Source of the DNA: Theobroma cacao
Lineage: Eukaryota > Streptophyta > Magnoliopsida > Malvales > Malvaceae
Direction of reading: 5' to 3'
Assembly: GCF_000208745.1 (NCBI RefSeq)
Contig: NC_030853.1
Location: 665,948 to 729,947 of the forward strand
DNA: 64,000 nucleotides
Part shown: positions 1 through 14,869 of the stretch, in pieces
Layout of the letters: every line of letters starts with the position of its first letter
Numbering within the stretch: the stretch's first letter is position 1
Translations under genes and position numbers: made by a program
The notes under the pieces: generated by a model
The model's input: the letters and a program-made list of their open reading frames with translations, nothing else
Told to the model about the DNA's origin: nothing
Databases searched by the model: none

Positions 1-117
1 AGTGTCATCAGATTGGGGTAATATTGATCGTTCAATAAATTACTAGTATCATTTTCAAGGAAACTTAAAACATAAATCATTTGGTATTTCCCCAGTTAAT
101 ACATTTGCTGATTGTAG

Positions 118-505
118 GTTGCTTCTGAAGCATGGATCAAGAAAGGTGATCCAAAGGAGGTTATCTGTCATGAAGTGAAGAGGGTCCAGCCTGATCTCCT
201 TGTTGTGGGTAGTAGAGGACTCGGTCCTTTCCAGCGGTATGCTTTAAGTGCCTAATGCCTTCAATCTTTGATACTCAGTCCTTGATGCCTTCGATCTTTG
301 ACACTCAATTTTGCCATTGCCATCTCTAGTCTAGATCCCAACCAAAGAGTAGAACTGTAAAGCTATTGATTGTTCTGTTGAAATTTGCTTCTGCAGGGTG
401 TTTGTTGGAACTGTGAGTGAATTTTGCGTGAAGCATGCTGAGTGCCCAGTTGTCACGATCAAGCGCAATCCGGATGAAGCTCCTCAGGACCCTGTGGATG
501 ACTAA
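118..505 (+). CDS. Universal stress protein (USP/UspA family), 3' end only
   Basis: These are the last two coding exons of a gene that begins left of the window: 118-236 and 397-505 (stop TAA 503-505), with an intron having a GT donor at 237 and a CTGCAG acceptor ending at 396. They encode about 75 residues that read in one frame across the splice. The C-terminal UspA fold is clear: a strand ending in VVGSRGLGPF, the spaced glycine motif GSRGLG...VFVGTVS that binds the ATP ribose and phosphates in ATP-binding USPs, then CPVVTIKR. The tail is acidic (DEAPQDPVDD). Plant single-domain USPs are small cytosolic proteins linked to stress responses; the exact role here is unknown. It is followed by the convergent PWWP gene. 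Family assignment is firm; the paralogue cannot be named. Confidence 0.88.
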
Positions 506-1453
506 ATTTGATTCGATGCATATGGATTTTTTTGTTTCATTCTGTTAATGGGTGTGGAGACTCTGGAACTTCCTAATTCATATATCAGTGGGGATAACAA
601 ATGAATTGCTTTTGCTTTTGGAAAAACACCCTGCGGATGTGTTGATGTATGCAAAAAAAAAAACCCTACTGCTATTGGCCTGTCCTTTTATGTAAGGTGC
701 GGTTTGATTGAATTACTTGCACAAACCTTTCTTTTGCCCTTTTATTTTATAATTATCCAATACAAGCATAATCTGGATGATCCTAACCAGTAACTCAGGC
801 AAGAGCCTTTCTTTAAAGCTCAGAGTGTTTCAATCGTGATAAGAGCAGAACAAACTTGCCATAAAGGAATAGCGATTGTTGTAGACATGATCAGATCAAC
901 CGACAGAAGCCTATAGCTCATTCTAATAAGGCCCACATTCAGGCACCTTCAATCTGAGTGAACAATTTTTCGAAAAAGGAGGAAAGCAAAAATTACAAAG
1001 GAATATGAACTGCAGTGCATGATCATTTCATTGCCACCCAGCAACAAGCTCCAATCCAAAACCCAGAAATCTAAAGTTGTTCATCATTCAATCATGTATA
1101 GGAGATGAAAGTGTTGGGCGAAAACAGACTGGGAAGAGTTGTCATATCTGACAATTTCGTAGTAACTATAAAAAGCAATGAACATTTAAAAAAAAAAAAA
1201 ACTGATTCCATTCTGCTCGAAAGTAACAGAATCTGTATTCATGATAACATAATCCAACTACTGCAGTTTGAGCTATATATGCCTGAGTAGCTGATAAAGC
1301 CTGTGGTAATTTAACATATGGAACTGGTAACTAGAACTAAAGCAACTTACCTATATCATATAAACCCTACCTCATGTAACAGCAATGACATAAACAGTAG
1401 TACAGAGTTGCTATGTAGAACCCCAAACATCTAGTATTTTGCTATGTCCCGGT
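506..1453. other. Intergenic stretch between convergent genes
   Basis: This stretch holds the 3' untranslated region of the USP gene on the left and that of the minus-strand PWWP gene on the right. A short A run near 651-662 and a 12-A run near 1189-1200 are present. A 61-codon open frame at 1105-1290 has no recognisable domain and spans the A run; it is treated as chance. Confidence 0.6.
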
Positions 1454-4400
1454 TTAAGATGAAGACTTAACCATTGTGTTTACCTTCTCCAAGAGGCCTT
1501 TTATCTCACTATGTACTTTGGATTTTATTTCTGAGGACATCTTTTCATCTGATTTCTCCAGCATTGACGTCAGCATCTCAAGTTTGTGCCTGATGAAGTT
1601 AAGCTGCGATGCCTGATCAGCTGAATTTTGGGATGCCTGATCAGCTGATTTTTGGGAAGCCAATGACTTCTTTGAGCTTTTCGCTCTCTCCTTAGCTAAA
1701 GGAGAAGGTTTTGCACTTGGTTTTTCCCTGTGATCATGAGCTGATGCAGCTGGGTGAATCCGAAGCCGGAAACTGACATTGGAAGCTCCAAAGGGACTAG
1801 CATATTGTGAACTGTTGAAGGCTTGTTTAGCCTCAGAGCTTCTTATGAAGACAACACGAGCACAGAAATTATTGTAGAACATATCTGTATCCTCCACGTT
1901 TAGAGCTCCATACCTGCTGTATATTCTAATAAGATCATCTTTGGTAGGCAATGAGGATCCGGGGCCAAATGTCACAAAGAGAGCAGTAGGTAAAGAATTT
2001 TCAACTTCATTATCATTTTTCTTCATAACTGCAGCCCTGGCAGCTTGCTTGATTTCAGGGTTGTATGCCTTCAGTTCTTCACTTGTTTTCTTCGGTGAAG
2101 ACCTGGTAGCCTGCCCAGCTTCAGATTGCGCCATCTTCGACTCTTCATTCTTTCCAACCTTTTTCTTCAGGGATGTCCGTCCAGAGGGAGCATAATCAGT
2201 CAAATTTTGGTCCTTTCCTGATGACCCAGTAACAGAGTCCGGAGATTTCCTCTTTCTATGAGGTTGAAATTGACTATATATTTTGTAATTTAATCCATCT
2301 CGGTAAACTGAGCTTCTGAATTCAGATAAAAACTCCACAGCAATCTCAAAAGTGTTGTTTTTCCTTGGGTATTGTGGACTAAGAGCTACAGACTGCACTT
2401 CAATTAAAACTTCATTGGCAGGAGTGTTAGCTTTTGCCAGATCAATCATCCTATTCAGGTATCGTTTTGGTGTATGAAAACTTGATTCATTTGATGCTTC
2501 CTGCTCTGTATGAACTTCTTCAGGGAGTTGATTCCTTTGACCACTATAATTGGGAACCTGAGAGGACCTAACAAGGTTGCCAGTAGCCTTAGTCATCTGC
2601 TCTCCTAATTGGGACTCATTGGAAACCTTTAAGGATTCTGCTTCTATGCCCATTCTGCTTAGCTTCCCAGTTGGACTTGTGTAAGGAGGGGATAAGTACT
2701 TGCTCTTTTTCCTTTCTCTCAATAAAGAACCACTCTCAATAAGGTCTTTGGCTTCAACATCACTTTTTCCAACCCCTGAACCAACATTGGCTTTCCTTCT
2801 AGCAGAGACAGGATCGTTATTGGTATCTTCTTTGCCCCTGCTATCATCAACATTATTGCTGGCTCCTTTATCTTTCTTTTTCCTTCCCCTTGATGAATAA
2901 CCCTTATCCATATCTTCCTTCGCCCCGATGCCATCAGTTTCAACTGTAGACATTTTGCCCTTTCTAGCTGTAAGATATCCTGAAAGCTCAGTTCCCTTCC
3001 TCTTCCTTGATATGGAACTTAAATTACTGTCATCATCACCATTAGCTTTTGTCTTTTTCCTCCTAGATGAGGATGCTTGTTCACCTGAATTTGTTCCCTT
3101 CAGAGCCACATCCTCATCCTTTCTGGCGTCAGCATCAACTTCACCTTTTATAATTTCAGCAATGCTTTTCTGTTTCCTCATCAGATACATGCCATCCTCG
3201 GAAATCTCCGGGCACCTCAACAAAGTTTGATTGCGTTGGCCAAATTTGAGACCTGGTGTAGAAGAAACCCAATCTTCTTCAACTAGCCCAGCGATTGGGA
3301 CTTCCATTGCCTCACTATAGTCACTCATGTCCACCACGAGAGTACTGACATTTTCTTCAGGGTCCAGAATTGACATGGGATCATGGTACATGGGCATTTG
3401 ACGCCCTACCAATCGATAGAAAGCCGAAAGCCAGCCCTTCAAAACTGTACATTCAAGCAAATTACTCATTAGAACTGCCTGTGCAATATCTTTCAGTTTA
3501 CCAAGAATTTCTTCAGGCGCAAAGAGACCAATTGAGAGCTTTCCAATTCCACCTTCAGGCACAGGAACTCCTTTCTTTATCCCAGCATTTGCAGCTAGGG
3601 ACCTGTCAAGTCCAATAAAATTCTCTTCTGGAACACAAGTGCATGTCATCTTCAACTCTACAAGTCTGCCAATTTCATTTGCAGATGTCTGTACAGCATT
3701 AAGAAAATTCTTTGAGTTACTCAATCTTGACATCTCCTCAAAATTCTCCTCAAAAGGCTTCAACTGAGATGGGTGGCACCAAGCAAATGAACTATCACCA
3801 AAATATGCAACAAGGAGTCTTCCCTTCTGTCTCACCTTCACTGCATAGTCTGATGCATTGGATGGATCATAAACCTGCCCTGGCCACCATGGATGGCTCC
3901 TGATTTTACCCCATACGAAATCACCGGCAGAAAACTCCCACCCCCAATCACCACCAACATCATCATCCCCTTCCTCATCAACTATTGCATCCATCCTCCC
4001 CATTATATCACCACCACCATTCTCCTTATCATCCAAATCCCTCCTTCTTTTCCCATCAGTTTTCACAATTTCGCCATGAATATCCACCATAAGTGAACCA
4101 CCATCATCACCACTTGCCAACACATTTTCATCATCAATTTCCTTACTTCTACCAACAGCACCTAAAAGAGAACCAAACCCTTTAGCACTCTCATTTCCAC
4201 CATTAACATCAATGTTTCTAACGCCTCCTTTCATTTGCAACAAAGAAGAAACCCCATTCATCTCAGAATCCTCAAGCCCGTCACCATCTTCATCATCACG
4301 AGAACCTTCCTTTCCATTTATAGAAACCCTAACGCCATTTTCCCATGACTTTTCAACCATAAAAGCAGCAGCCGCAGCAGCACCTTTAGAACTTTCCTTG

Positions 4401-4495
4401 AGGGGTTTAGCATCTTGCTCTAAAGACCTATCTCTAAAGAGGGTTTTTGCTGGCTTATCAAAAGCTTCCATTTTTTTCCCCTGCAGAGACTCCAT
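1454..4495 (-). CDS. PWWP domain-containing protein (plant PDP family)
   Basis: A single long coding exon encodes 1013 residues. The open frame runs on upstream to 4603, but the chosen ATG (4493-4495, MESLQGKK) is preferred because the upstream part is hydrophobic and lies across a likely 5'UTR intron (GT donor at 4688, TTTCAG acceptor at 4537). Visible layout: acidic, low-complexity N-terminus with an Ala run; PWWP domain at about 189-300 with FVWGKIRSHPWWPG (HPWWPG about 201-206); a long basic Ser/Lys-rich middle with repeated RKRK-type nuclear signals; an RRM-like fold at about 835-915 (LFVTFGPG... then ARVVFIRS); and a C-terminal helix about 970-1010. Plant PDP proteins read methylated histone H3 and join PRC2-associated or PEAT histone-modifying complexes in the nucleus; that role here is by family. 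A short duplication in the tail is listed separately. Confidence 0.9.
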   Translation of the reverse strand: MESLQGKKMEAFDKPAKTLFRDRSLEQDAKPLKESSKGAAAAAAFMVEKSWENGVRVSINGKEGSRDDEDGDGLEDSEMNGVSSLLQMKGGVRNIDVNGGNESAKGFGSLLGAVGRSKEIDDENVLASGDDGGSLMVDIHGEIVKTDGKRRRDLDDKENGGGDIMGRMDAIVDEEGDDDVGGDWGWEFSAGDFVWGKIRSHPWWPGQVYDPSNASDYAVKVRQKGRLLVAYFGDSSFAWCHPSQLKPFEENFEEMSRLSNSKNFLNAVQTSANEIGRLVELKMTCTCVPEENFIGLDRSLAANAGIKKGVPVPEGGIGKLSIGLFAPEEILGKLKDIAQAVLMSNLLECTVLKGWLSAFYRLVGRQMPMYHDPMSILDPEENVSTLVVDMSDYSEAMEVPIAGLVEEDWVSSTPGLKFGQRNQTLLRCPEISEDGMYLMRKQKSIAEIIKGEVDADARKDEDVALKGTNSGEQASSSRRKKTKANGDDDSNLSSISRKRKGTELSGYLTARKGKMSTVETDGIGAKEDMDKGYSSRGRKKKDKGASNNVDDSRGKEDTNNDPVSARRKANVGSGVGKSDVEAKDLIESGSLLRERKKSKYLSPPYTSPTGKLSRMGIEAESLKVSNESQLGEQMTKATGNLVRSSQVPNYSGQRNQLPEEVHTEQEASNESSFHTPKRYLNRMIDLAKANTPANEVLIEVQSVALSPQYPRKNNTFEIAVEFLSEFRSSVYRDGLNYKIYSQFQPHRKRKSPDSVTGSSGKDQNLTDYAPSGRTSLKKKVGKNEESKMAQSEAGQATRSSPKKTSEELKAYNPEIKQAARAAVMKKNDNEVENSLPTALFVTFGPGSSLPTKDDLIRIYSRYGALNVEDTDMFYNNFCARVVFIRSSEAKQAFNSSQYASPFGASNVSFRLRIHPAASAHDHREKPSAKPSPLAKERAKSSKKSLASQKSADQASQNSADQASQLNFIRHKLEMLTSMLEKSDEKMSSEIKSKVHSEIKGLLEKVNTMVKSSS
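1608..1656 (-). repeat. 24-bp in-frame tandem duplication in the PWWP gene
   Basis: Two nearly identical adjacent 24-bp units containing GATGCCTGATCAGCTGA give two copies of an eight-residue block (SADQASQN then SADQASQL) in the C-terminal linker of the PWWP protein. The copies differ by one or two bases, so the duplication is recent or conserved. It keeps the reading frame. Confidence 0.85.
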
Positions 4496-4536
4496 GTTCC
4501 CAAGAAAATCAGCCTCAAAGGTGGAATTTTTACAAA

Positions 4537-4688
4537 CTGAAACATGGGACAAAAAGCAAAACCAACAAAAACAAATAAAAAAATCACTAATCAAAATACC
4601 CACTTACCCATACTTATTAAATAAAAAGAACCAATAAGAAATGCACAAATTATATATAAATATCCACCAAAAAAGAAAAGAAAAGTAC
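4537..4688 (-). other. Predicted 5'UTR intron of the PWWP gene
   Basis: On the minus strand CTTCAG|GTACTT gives a donor at 4688 and CATGTTTCAG|TTTG an acceptor ending at 4537, 41 bases upstream of the chosen ATG. The exon beyond it (about 4689-4950) carries GA-rich leader sequence, an AAATA run and a telo-box-like AAACCCTA near 4940. Splicing here removes the hydrophobic in-frame extension. Confidence 0.6.
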
Positions 4689-4950
4689 CTGAAGATGAAG
4701 AAGAACAAAGGGTTTTTTCGAGGGTTGGAGCCTTACAACAAAAAATTTACCATTTCCTTTTCAGAAGATTCCTCCTACAAAAAGAGAGAGAAACTGAAAC
4801 TGGGTTTTCCTTTTTCTCTTTCCTTCTTACAGAGACAAGTAAAACGAAAATCTCGCGTGAAAAAGCTTTAAAAAAAAGAAAAATAAATAAATAAATAAAT
4901 AAAGCTGTAATAGAAGAGAAGAGAAGAGAAGAGTAGAGATAGGGTTTCAG

Positions 4951-7121
4951 GTTGCGAAGCGGTGACTTTGGAGTAATTATTTCTTTTACGGAAATGAAAT
5001 TTCAGTTTCTTTTACCTTAAAATTAAAATTAATTACCAATAAAAAAGAAACCAAAGAGACAGAAGATTTTTAATCTTTTGTTGTCTTTATCGAACGGTCA
5101 CGTCCACGTTTCGTACCAAAAATTAAGGTTTCACCACGCACGATAGCGAGTGGCCAATGAAATGCACTCGCTGTGTATCGATCCGGAGGGTCGGAAAGGG
5201 ATACGTGGAGGCTTACGATAGCGAGTGAGTTGGCTTTCGTCGAGGCTGACAAGGTTGGAGATACTGATGTGGATTATAAAAAGGCAAGTCGTACGATAGG
5301 AAGTGCAGACCCTCTTTTACGGATGTTTGACACGTGTATTTAGTGTTTTGCGATAAGGTAGGATGCCAATTAAATTTGCAGAAATTAAAAACAAAAAAGA
5401 AAAAGGAAAATTGGAATAAATTGATTAAAAAAAATGAGACCAAATATTGATTTAGTAAATCAATTTGTGTTTTTTTATTTACCTTCTTAAAAATTAAACT
5501 TTTTCATAGAATATAGACAAAATAATAAATATTTGTTTATTTTATTAATAAAAAAAGATTATTGTCTAATTTATTATCGCCAATGTTGAATTTTGTCATT
5601 GTATTTCAATCTTATTAAATTTTATCATTATATTTCAATTTTTTTTATTTTTAAATAGAAAATAACGAAATTAACGAAAATTTATTACTTTCATTGATGG
5701 AGTATTTTCGTGAAATATTTTAATTAAATTAATTTTGTAACGACGAAATTAAAAATTAATGCAACGAGTCATAATAAATTAGCAAAGTTGACCTTTAATC
5801 CCAATAAAAATAGTTGTTAGGCTACAAGCTCGTACATTATTGCTTTCAATTATGGTTTGAGTTAATGGTGTTGGATTAGTTCAATTTGATTTTTTTTTTC
5901 ACTCATGCTTAAAGAGATTATTATTATTATTATTATTATATCAAATAATTTTTACTAAATTTCTTAAGGAAAAACATCTGAAAACCCTTTTTTTGGTTGG
6001 ACAGAAATCAGCTTAGGAAATTCCAACCTAAATTAGCATGGAACCTTTGCTTTTGTGTAGAAAACTCTAGGACATGCCGGCCTATAAATTTTAAGAGTCC
6101 CTTCTAGCTATAATTGCAATGCTCAAGATGTCAACTTGCTGGTTTCTTCTTTGTCAGTGACTGATTGGGGGGGGTATGAGGAAGCTTAAAATCCACGCAC
6201 CATTGGCAGATGGGTGCCATCTGCCTCAGTGGCTGCATCATCTAAATGAGTTGGGATGCGAATGGGTCTTCCTCCTTCTATAGACTTGGGAGGAGAGTGA
6301 AGTCAAGTTTCAAGAGAGTCAACTACTGAACTTGAGCTCGAAAATGTTGGAACAGCAAGTTGTTTGTTTACCTTAGTTTTAGACCATTGGAGAATTGGAA
6401 TCATTAACTTGGTTGCATCCTGACTCTAATGCTTTAAAACCAACTAAAATTCAGATAAAAAGAATGTTGGATTTGGGTTTTGAGTTTTGAGGTATTTGGC
6501 TTTCATCCAATTCAATCTATAGCAAATATATGCAAAGAAGGAAACGAAAGAGGCAAAATGCAAGCTTTACTTCTTTGTCACCTCAAATGCAAACCTCACC
6601 AGGCATCAAGAACCAGAACTGAAATTGTTTGTTCTTGTCGTCTCAAATGCAATGCTTTAAGACACAAAGCTCAATCTTTGTCTCAAAAACAAAGGCACAC
6701 ACCAAATCATTGTCTGGGGTATTCAGTTTCCACGCAAATCAAACAATACCATTCAACAAGAAACTACAGAGAATCAGACCCAAAAGTTCACAGGCCATTT
6801 AAGTTTTGGATGAATAGACTTTCTAATTTGACAAGAACTCAATTTGCGAACTTACCCAGATCAAGAATACTCAAAATTTAGACTTCAATTGTCCTAATTT
6901 GCATTAAGCAGCAGGTTAACAAGTTCACCCATTAAGCAGAAATTCATCATTTTCATTCAAGTACCCAAATTAAGCATTTGCACGAAGAGAAACAGAGGAA
7001 TATTAAATCTTCAAAATACAACTAAATTTTCATATTGTTCTACTGTACTGAGAAATAATCATACAAAAAGACTACCTTCAAAAAAATTTAAGGAAAAAAA
7101 AAAGACCTTTAGAAGGTAATT
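4951..7121. other. Intergenic region and promoter of the PWWP gene
   Basis: The left part (about 4950-5340) is less AT-rich and contains the 13-mer ACGATAGCGAGTG twice (5140 and 5215). From 5440 the DNA is AT-rich with an ATT run (about 5921-5940). An open frame of 133 codons at 6480-6881 has no domain, low-complexity codon use and no splice support, so it is not called. The right end holds the 3' flank of RPL12. Confidence 0.55.
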
Positions 7122-7700
7122 CTAAGCAACAGAAACTTTAGCTCCCGCTTCTTCAAGCTGTTTCTTCGCATCCTCAGCCTCATCTTTCGAAACCCCTTCT
7201 TTGAACTTCTTCGGCAACCCTTCAATCAAATCTTTCGCTTCTTTCAAAGCCAAATTCGTCAAAGACCTAACGGCTTTAATCACCGCAATCCTCGCATTAC
7301 TTGGAACCTCCTCGATCACCACATCGAACTCTGTCTTCTCCTCGACAGCGGCCGGCCCCGCGTCCGCACCGGGTGCGCCTCCAACGGCGACTGCAGCCGG
7401 GGCAAGGGCGGCGGCGGTCACGCCGAGTTTCTCTTGGAGGTAGTCGACAAGGGTTCGGGCTTCTTCGAGAGTTAGGGAGGAGATTTCGTTGCCGAGTTTT
7501 TCGATTTTTTCGGGTGCTGCCGTGGCGTTGAGAGGACGGAGGAAGGTGCTGCGGTGGGTCAGGTTAGAAGGGGTGGTGGAACGGAGAGGGAATTGGAGAG
7601 AAGGGGTTCTGAAAGAGACGGGATGCGTAGGATGAGAGGAAGTGGGTGGAGGATACGAGGGGGAACGGAGAGAAAGTGTGGAGAGAGTGGAAGAAGCCAT
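7122..7700 (-). CDS. RPL12: Chloroplast 50S ribosomal protein L12 precursor (bL12c)
   Basis: An intronless gene of 192 residues. The open frame extends to 7802, but the start at 7700 ([10 protein letters not shown]) is chosen because it opens a typical chloroplast transit peptide rich in Ser, Thr, Pro and Arg (about residues 1-60). The mature part shows the L12 N-terminal dimerisation and L10-binding helix pair ([20 protein letters not shown]), a flexible Ala/Gly/Pro hinge, and the globular C-terminal domain ([21 protein letters not shown] stretch reading [20 protein letters not shown], ending [10 protein letters not shown]) that recruits translation GTPases to the plastid ribosome. Absence of introns fits other dicot RPL12 genes. 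Local GC is higher than in the surroundings, mainly in the hinge. A divergent tRNA-Pro lies 186 bp upstream. Confidence 0.96.
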   Translation of the reverse strand: MASSTLSTLSLRSPSYPPPTSSHPTHPVSFRTPSLQFPLRSTTPSNLTHRSTFLRPLNATAAPEKIEKLGNEISSLTLEEARTLVDYLQEKLGVTAAALAPAAVAVGGAPGADAGPAAVEEKTEFDVVIEEVPSNARIAVIKAVRSLTNLALKEAKDLIEGLPKKFKEGVSKDEAEDAKKQLEEAGAKVSVA

Positions 7701-7885
7701 TTTTCTTTCCTTTCCCTGCTTGGAGTGAGAGAGTGACGACTGAAGACCTCCCCTCAGGATAGGATAAGGAAGGTAAGGGAAGCAAAGGGAGTTAATGTAC
7801 ATAGTGAACTCGACTGCAGTTGGTTGGGGATTTCATTTGACATAATTGCCCTTGTACAAGGGAAGAAAATCAAAATGGATGACAC

Positions 7886-7957
7886 GGGGCGTTCCGAGAA
7901 TCGAACTCGGGACCTCTCGCACCCAAAGCGAGAATCATACCACTAGACCAAACGCCC
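7886..7957 (-). tRNA. tRNA-Pro (anticodon TGG)
   Basis: This 72-nt cloverleaf can be folded by eye on the minus strand: acceptor GGGCGTT / AACGCCC plus discriminator C, anticodon stem CTCGC / GCGAG around the loop TTTGGGT (anticodon TGG), and T arm CCGAG-TTCGATT-CTCGG. Internal A-box (TGGTCTAGTGG) and B-box (GAGTTCGATTC) promoter elements for RNA polymerase III are intact, and a short T run follows the 3' end. No intron. It looks functional and nuclear. Confidence 0.96.
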
Positions 7958-8343
7958 ATGTCGTTTTCTCTTGTTTCTATTTTTTCAACTGTGAATGGAT
8001 CTGAATGTTGTAAGCAATTGCCACCTACGCACCAAAGTGTAAAGAGTCTCCTGGGCATAGCAGAGGTTCATACACTCTTATAGAAGAAAGAGCAACTGCT
8101 TGTCTCATGGATGGGTTATATTACAATAGAACATTGTGTATTATCTGTTATTGATGAAATATAGGCATTGGTGGGGAATGGGAATTATTCAATAATTTTG
8201 TATTGAGTAATAATTTTGAGCTATTGATTGATTGAGTACAAATCATGACACATCAAGTATTTCGACAACTTATATTCTATCAGTGCCACAATAGTGGTGT
8301 TACAGGTGAAATCAGAACTTGCTGATGCATGGAAAATGATTTC
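7958..8343. other. Flank between tRNA-Pro and MDAR4
   Basis: This stretch contains the 5' flank of the tRNA and the 3' untranslated region of the minus-strand MDAR4 gene. No other gene is visible; the 62-codon frame on the minus strand at 7870-8058 is a read-through of the tRNA. Confidence 0.5.
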
Positions 8344-12180
<3,837 letters not shown>

Positions 12181-12299
12181 AACAATGATCAAATATCGAA
12201 AGCGTTGGCTTTTCCAGGCATGGCTCCAAGCAAAACTGAAAACGTCATTAAAAAATTGGAGAGAGAGATGTTTTTACGGTTCTGTCCTTAGTTGACTCT

Positions 12300-12939
12300 T
12301 CTGGTGCAAGGTGTCTGATATGTCATCACCTAACAGGATCAGGGCCGTTTGTTGACTTGTAAATAGTGGGTCCAAGATTGTTCAAAGCCACGTGGATCTT
12401 TGATGCTTGTGCCTTAACGTTGTGTGGGACCATTGATGGGTGGATCCGGCTAATTGGATGTCGCCAGGTGATGAATTGTGCTGGAGAGGATTACATTGGG
12501 AAATGTGAGGTCATGGTCAAAAAATCAAGTTGGGAATAAAATGAATGGGATTTTTTGGTTTATGTGAGAAAAAGAAGCCAAATTTATGGGACTTGGATGA
12601 GGCTCTGCTTATCTCTGCCACACAGGGGACTTTATCTTCTTCTAGTCCTAGCATAATTCCTTAACCTAAATAAACATGAGAAGATAATTTTATAATTTAT
12701 ATATTTTTCATGAAAAATATTTACTACCAATTGAAATATTTGTACTCCAATAAAATTCAATCAAATAATTACATATATAACATTTCATATTTGAAATATA
12801 TAAGAATAAGGTTCGAATCTTTTGATCTTAATTTGAATCTTTGATGTCTATAAAATACTAATTTTAAAACACATTTGTTTGTGTTTTAATTTTACATTTC
12901 GTCAATATCGTGACATAAACATACATAAAAAGCATAATA
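12300..12939. other. MDAR4 upstream region
   Basis: Non-coding sequence upstream of MDAR4. It becomes increasingly AT-rich to the right. No open frame with a recognisable domain is seen. A promoter for MDAR4 is expected here but no clear TATA box was assigned. Confidence 0.4.
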
Positions 12940-13335
12940 CTTAAAAAAGTTAAATTAATTCTTGTTTTTTTATTACATGTAATTAAATTCTTGTATTTTT
13001 TTTGGTGAAATAAGCTTTCATAACTAACACTTGACTAAATATTATTAGTCAAAACATCACTTATAATTTTATAATATATAGTATTAACATATTATAATGG
13101 ATGATGATGTGATATTTTGATATATTATGATAATACAGTCTTATGATATTTTAAAAAATTGTCAAAACATCACTTATTATTTTATGTTATGTGACAAATG
13201 ATGTTTTGATTAATGATAATTAATCAACTGTTAATAATAAGGGTCTATTTTATGTATAATAAAAATACATAAATTTGATTGAACGTAATAAAATAATAAA
13301 AATTTATTTAATTTTTTTTCAAATAAATTTTTTTT
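12940..13335. mobile_element. AT-rich fold-back MITE, copy A
   Basis: The two ends are inverted copies of each other. The left end reads ...TATTACATGTAATTAAATTC..., and the right end reads ...GAACGTAATAAAATAATAAA..., whose complement matches. The characteristic inner motifs GATTAATGATAATTAATCAA and CAAAACATCACTTAT are also present. The same arrangement occurs in copies B, C and D, so this is a dispersed non-coding transposon family. Boundaries are approximate. Confidence 0.7.
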
Positions 13336-13597
13336 GACACTATTGTTATATTTATGGTTGTTCGGTAAATTTACTTACACTTACTAGGGGAAAAATAAAA
13401 GATGAGAACCATGACTTAGTAAAACTATACCAACCATTTTGTTTACTTGTTAATTCCTTTTTAAGGGTCTTAAAAGGCATGCAATCTAAGATATGATAAC
13501 TTGTGGAAGTGTGTAGTTCCATTTACAATTTCACATGCTTAGGAAGATAACTATGCTAAAGTTGGATCAAGAGGTACAAGTCTTTGTTGATTTTTCT

Positions 13598-14300
13598 TGA
13601 TTTAATGTTCAAATAAAATTTTAAATTATTTATAAAAATTTTAACAAGTCATTTTTTTATTGTATTTAATCAAGTTTTTATATTTTTTATTTTTAGTCAA
13701 ATAAACTCTTATTACTAACAATTGATTAATTGTCATTTTATATCTACGTGGCATTGACATAACATTAATGTGAAAGGTGAAAAAAACCATATGATCATGT
13801 TATAATGCTAAATTAGTAGATCATATTATTATCAATTATGATATGTTAATATGTCACATTATCATCAATTATGATACGTTAACATGTTACGTTAGTATAT
13901 AAAATAATAAATGGTATTTTGATTAAGTTAATTAATAATAATAATAATAAAGTATAAAATAAAATATAATAATAATAATAATTTATTATATAAAATATAA
14001 ATATAATATAATTTATTAAGTTAACATGTTACGTTAGTATATAAAATAATAAATGGTATTTTGATTAAGTTAATTAATAATAATAATAATAAAATATAAA
14101 ATAAAATAAAATATAATAATAATTAATTATTAAGTTAGTATATAAAATAATAAGGGCTTATTGACTCAAAATAAAAATATAAGGGCTTATTTGACTTAAA
14201 ATAAAAGTATAAAAGCTTAAATGAATATAATAAAAATATAAAAAACTATTTAAATTTTTTAAAATAATTTTAAAACTTTTTTAAATATTATGTCATTTTT
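13598..14300. mobile_element. AT-rich fold-back MITE, copy B, with internal duplication
   Basis: The left end (TAATGTTCAAATAAAATTTT... then TTTTTAGTCAAATAAACTC) and the right end (...GGGCTTATTTGACTTAAAAT... TTTTAAATATTATG) are complementary. The copy is longer than its relatives because a 142-bp segment is duplicated in tandem inside it. It contains ATCTACGTGGCATTGACATA, shared with copies C and D. Confidence 0.75.
13879..14162. repeat. 142-bp tandem duplication inside MITE copy B
   Basis: The segment beginning TTAACATGTTACGTTAGTAT at 13879 recurs at 14021 with nearly no change over about 75 bp, then diverges in a TAA-rich tract. The period is 142 bp. Confidence 0.8.
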
Positions 14301-14869
14301 CTTTTTGGGTACATTTTGCTGATTTAAGATGGGCCATGTTAACCTGAAAACAAACCAAGCCTTGAAGGCTTCAAGCATTTATTACTGGCCAGAGTTATGA
14401 TATGTGAATTGGACCCAGGCCCAAGGCAAGCACAACAAGAAGGCTGGCCATCATTTACCTTTAAAATAAAAAGAAAAGAAAACAAAAAAAAAAAAAAAAG
14501 AGGAAAGAAATATCTGATAATGTATAATCTATATCTACAATAATTATAAAATTATGGATGTTGATTTTTTATTGACAAACTCGGTCACATTTATTAATCA
14601 TATTCTCTAAATTATCATTTTAAATATTTTTATGATTAATATTTATAAAATTCATCTAATTTGTGAATATACAAATATCAAATGACTTTCATTATAAATA
14701 TTGGTGGAATCACTTCTGAGAAACAAGCAGGGAGAAGTCATCTAATTTGAGGTAATAAAGACAGTATAAACTTCTCTAATAGTCAGTACTTTAACCATAT
14801 TCGAGTCACAATTGTCGATTAATTTCGAGAACATAAACTTGAAGTAATTGTTAAGCATATGTTCTCACT
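14301..14869. other. AT-rich intergenic spacer
   Basis: Contains an A-rich run (about 14460-14510) and otherwise unstructured AT-rich DNA. No gene is visible. Confidence 0.4.

Noticed and set aside
2700..3618. Plus-strand open frames across the PWWP gene
   Set aside because: They are shadows of the long minus-strand coding exon.
4496..4603. N-terminal extension of the PWWP protein as a signal peptide
   Set aside because: The hydrophobic stretch spans a predicted 5'UTR intron boundary, and PDP proteins are nuclear; ATG at 4495 fits better.
6480..6881. 133-codon plus-strand open frame
   Set aside because: No recognisable domain, no splice or promoter support, and composition like the surrounding non-coding DNA.
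7201..7736. Plus-strand Arg/Ala-rich frames opposite RPL12
   Set aside because: They are complementary shadows of the GC-richer RPL12 exon.
13920..14120. AT-rich repeats as a CRISPR array or replication origin
   Set aside because: This is a plant nuclear genome; the repeats are a tandem duplication inside a MITE without regular spacers.
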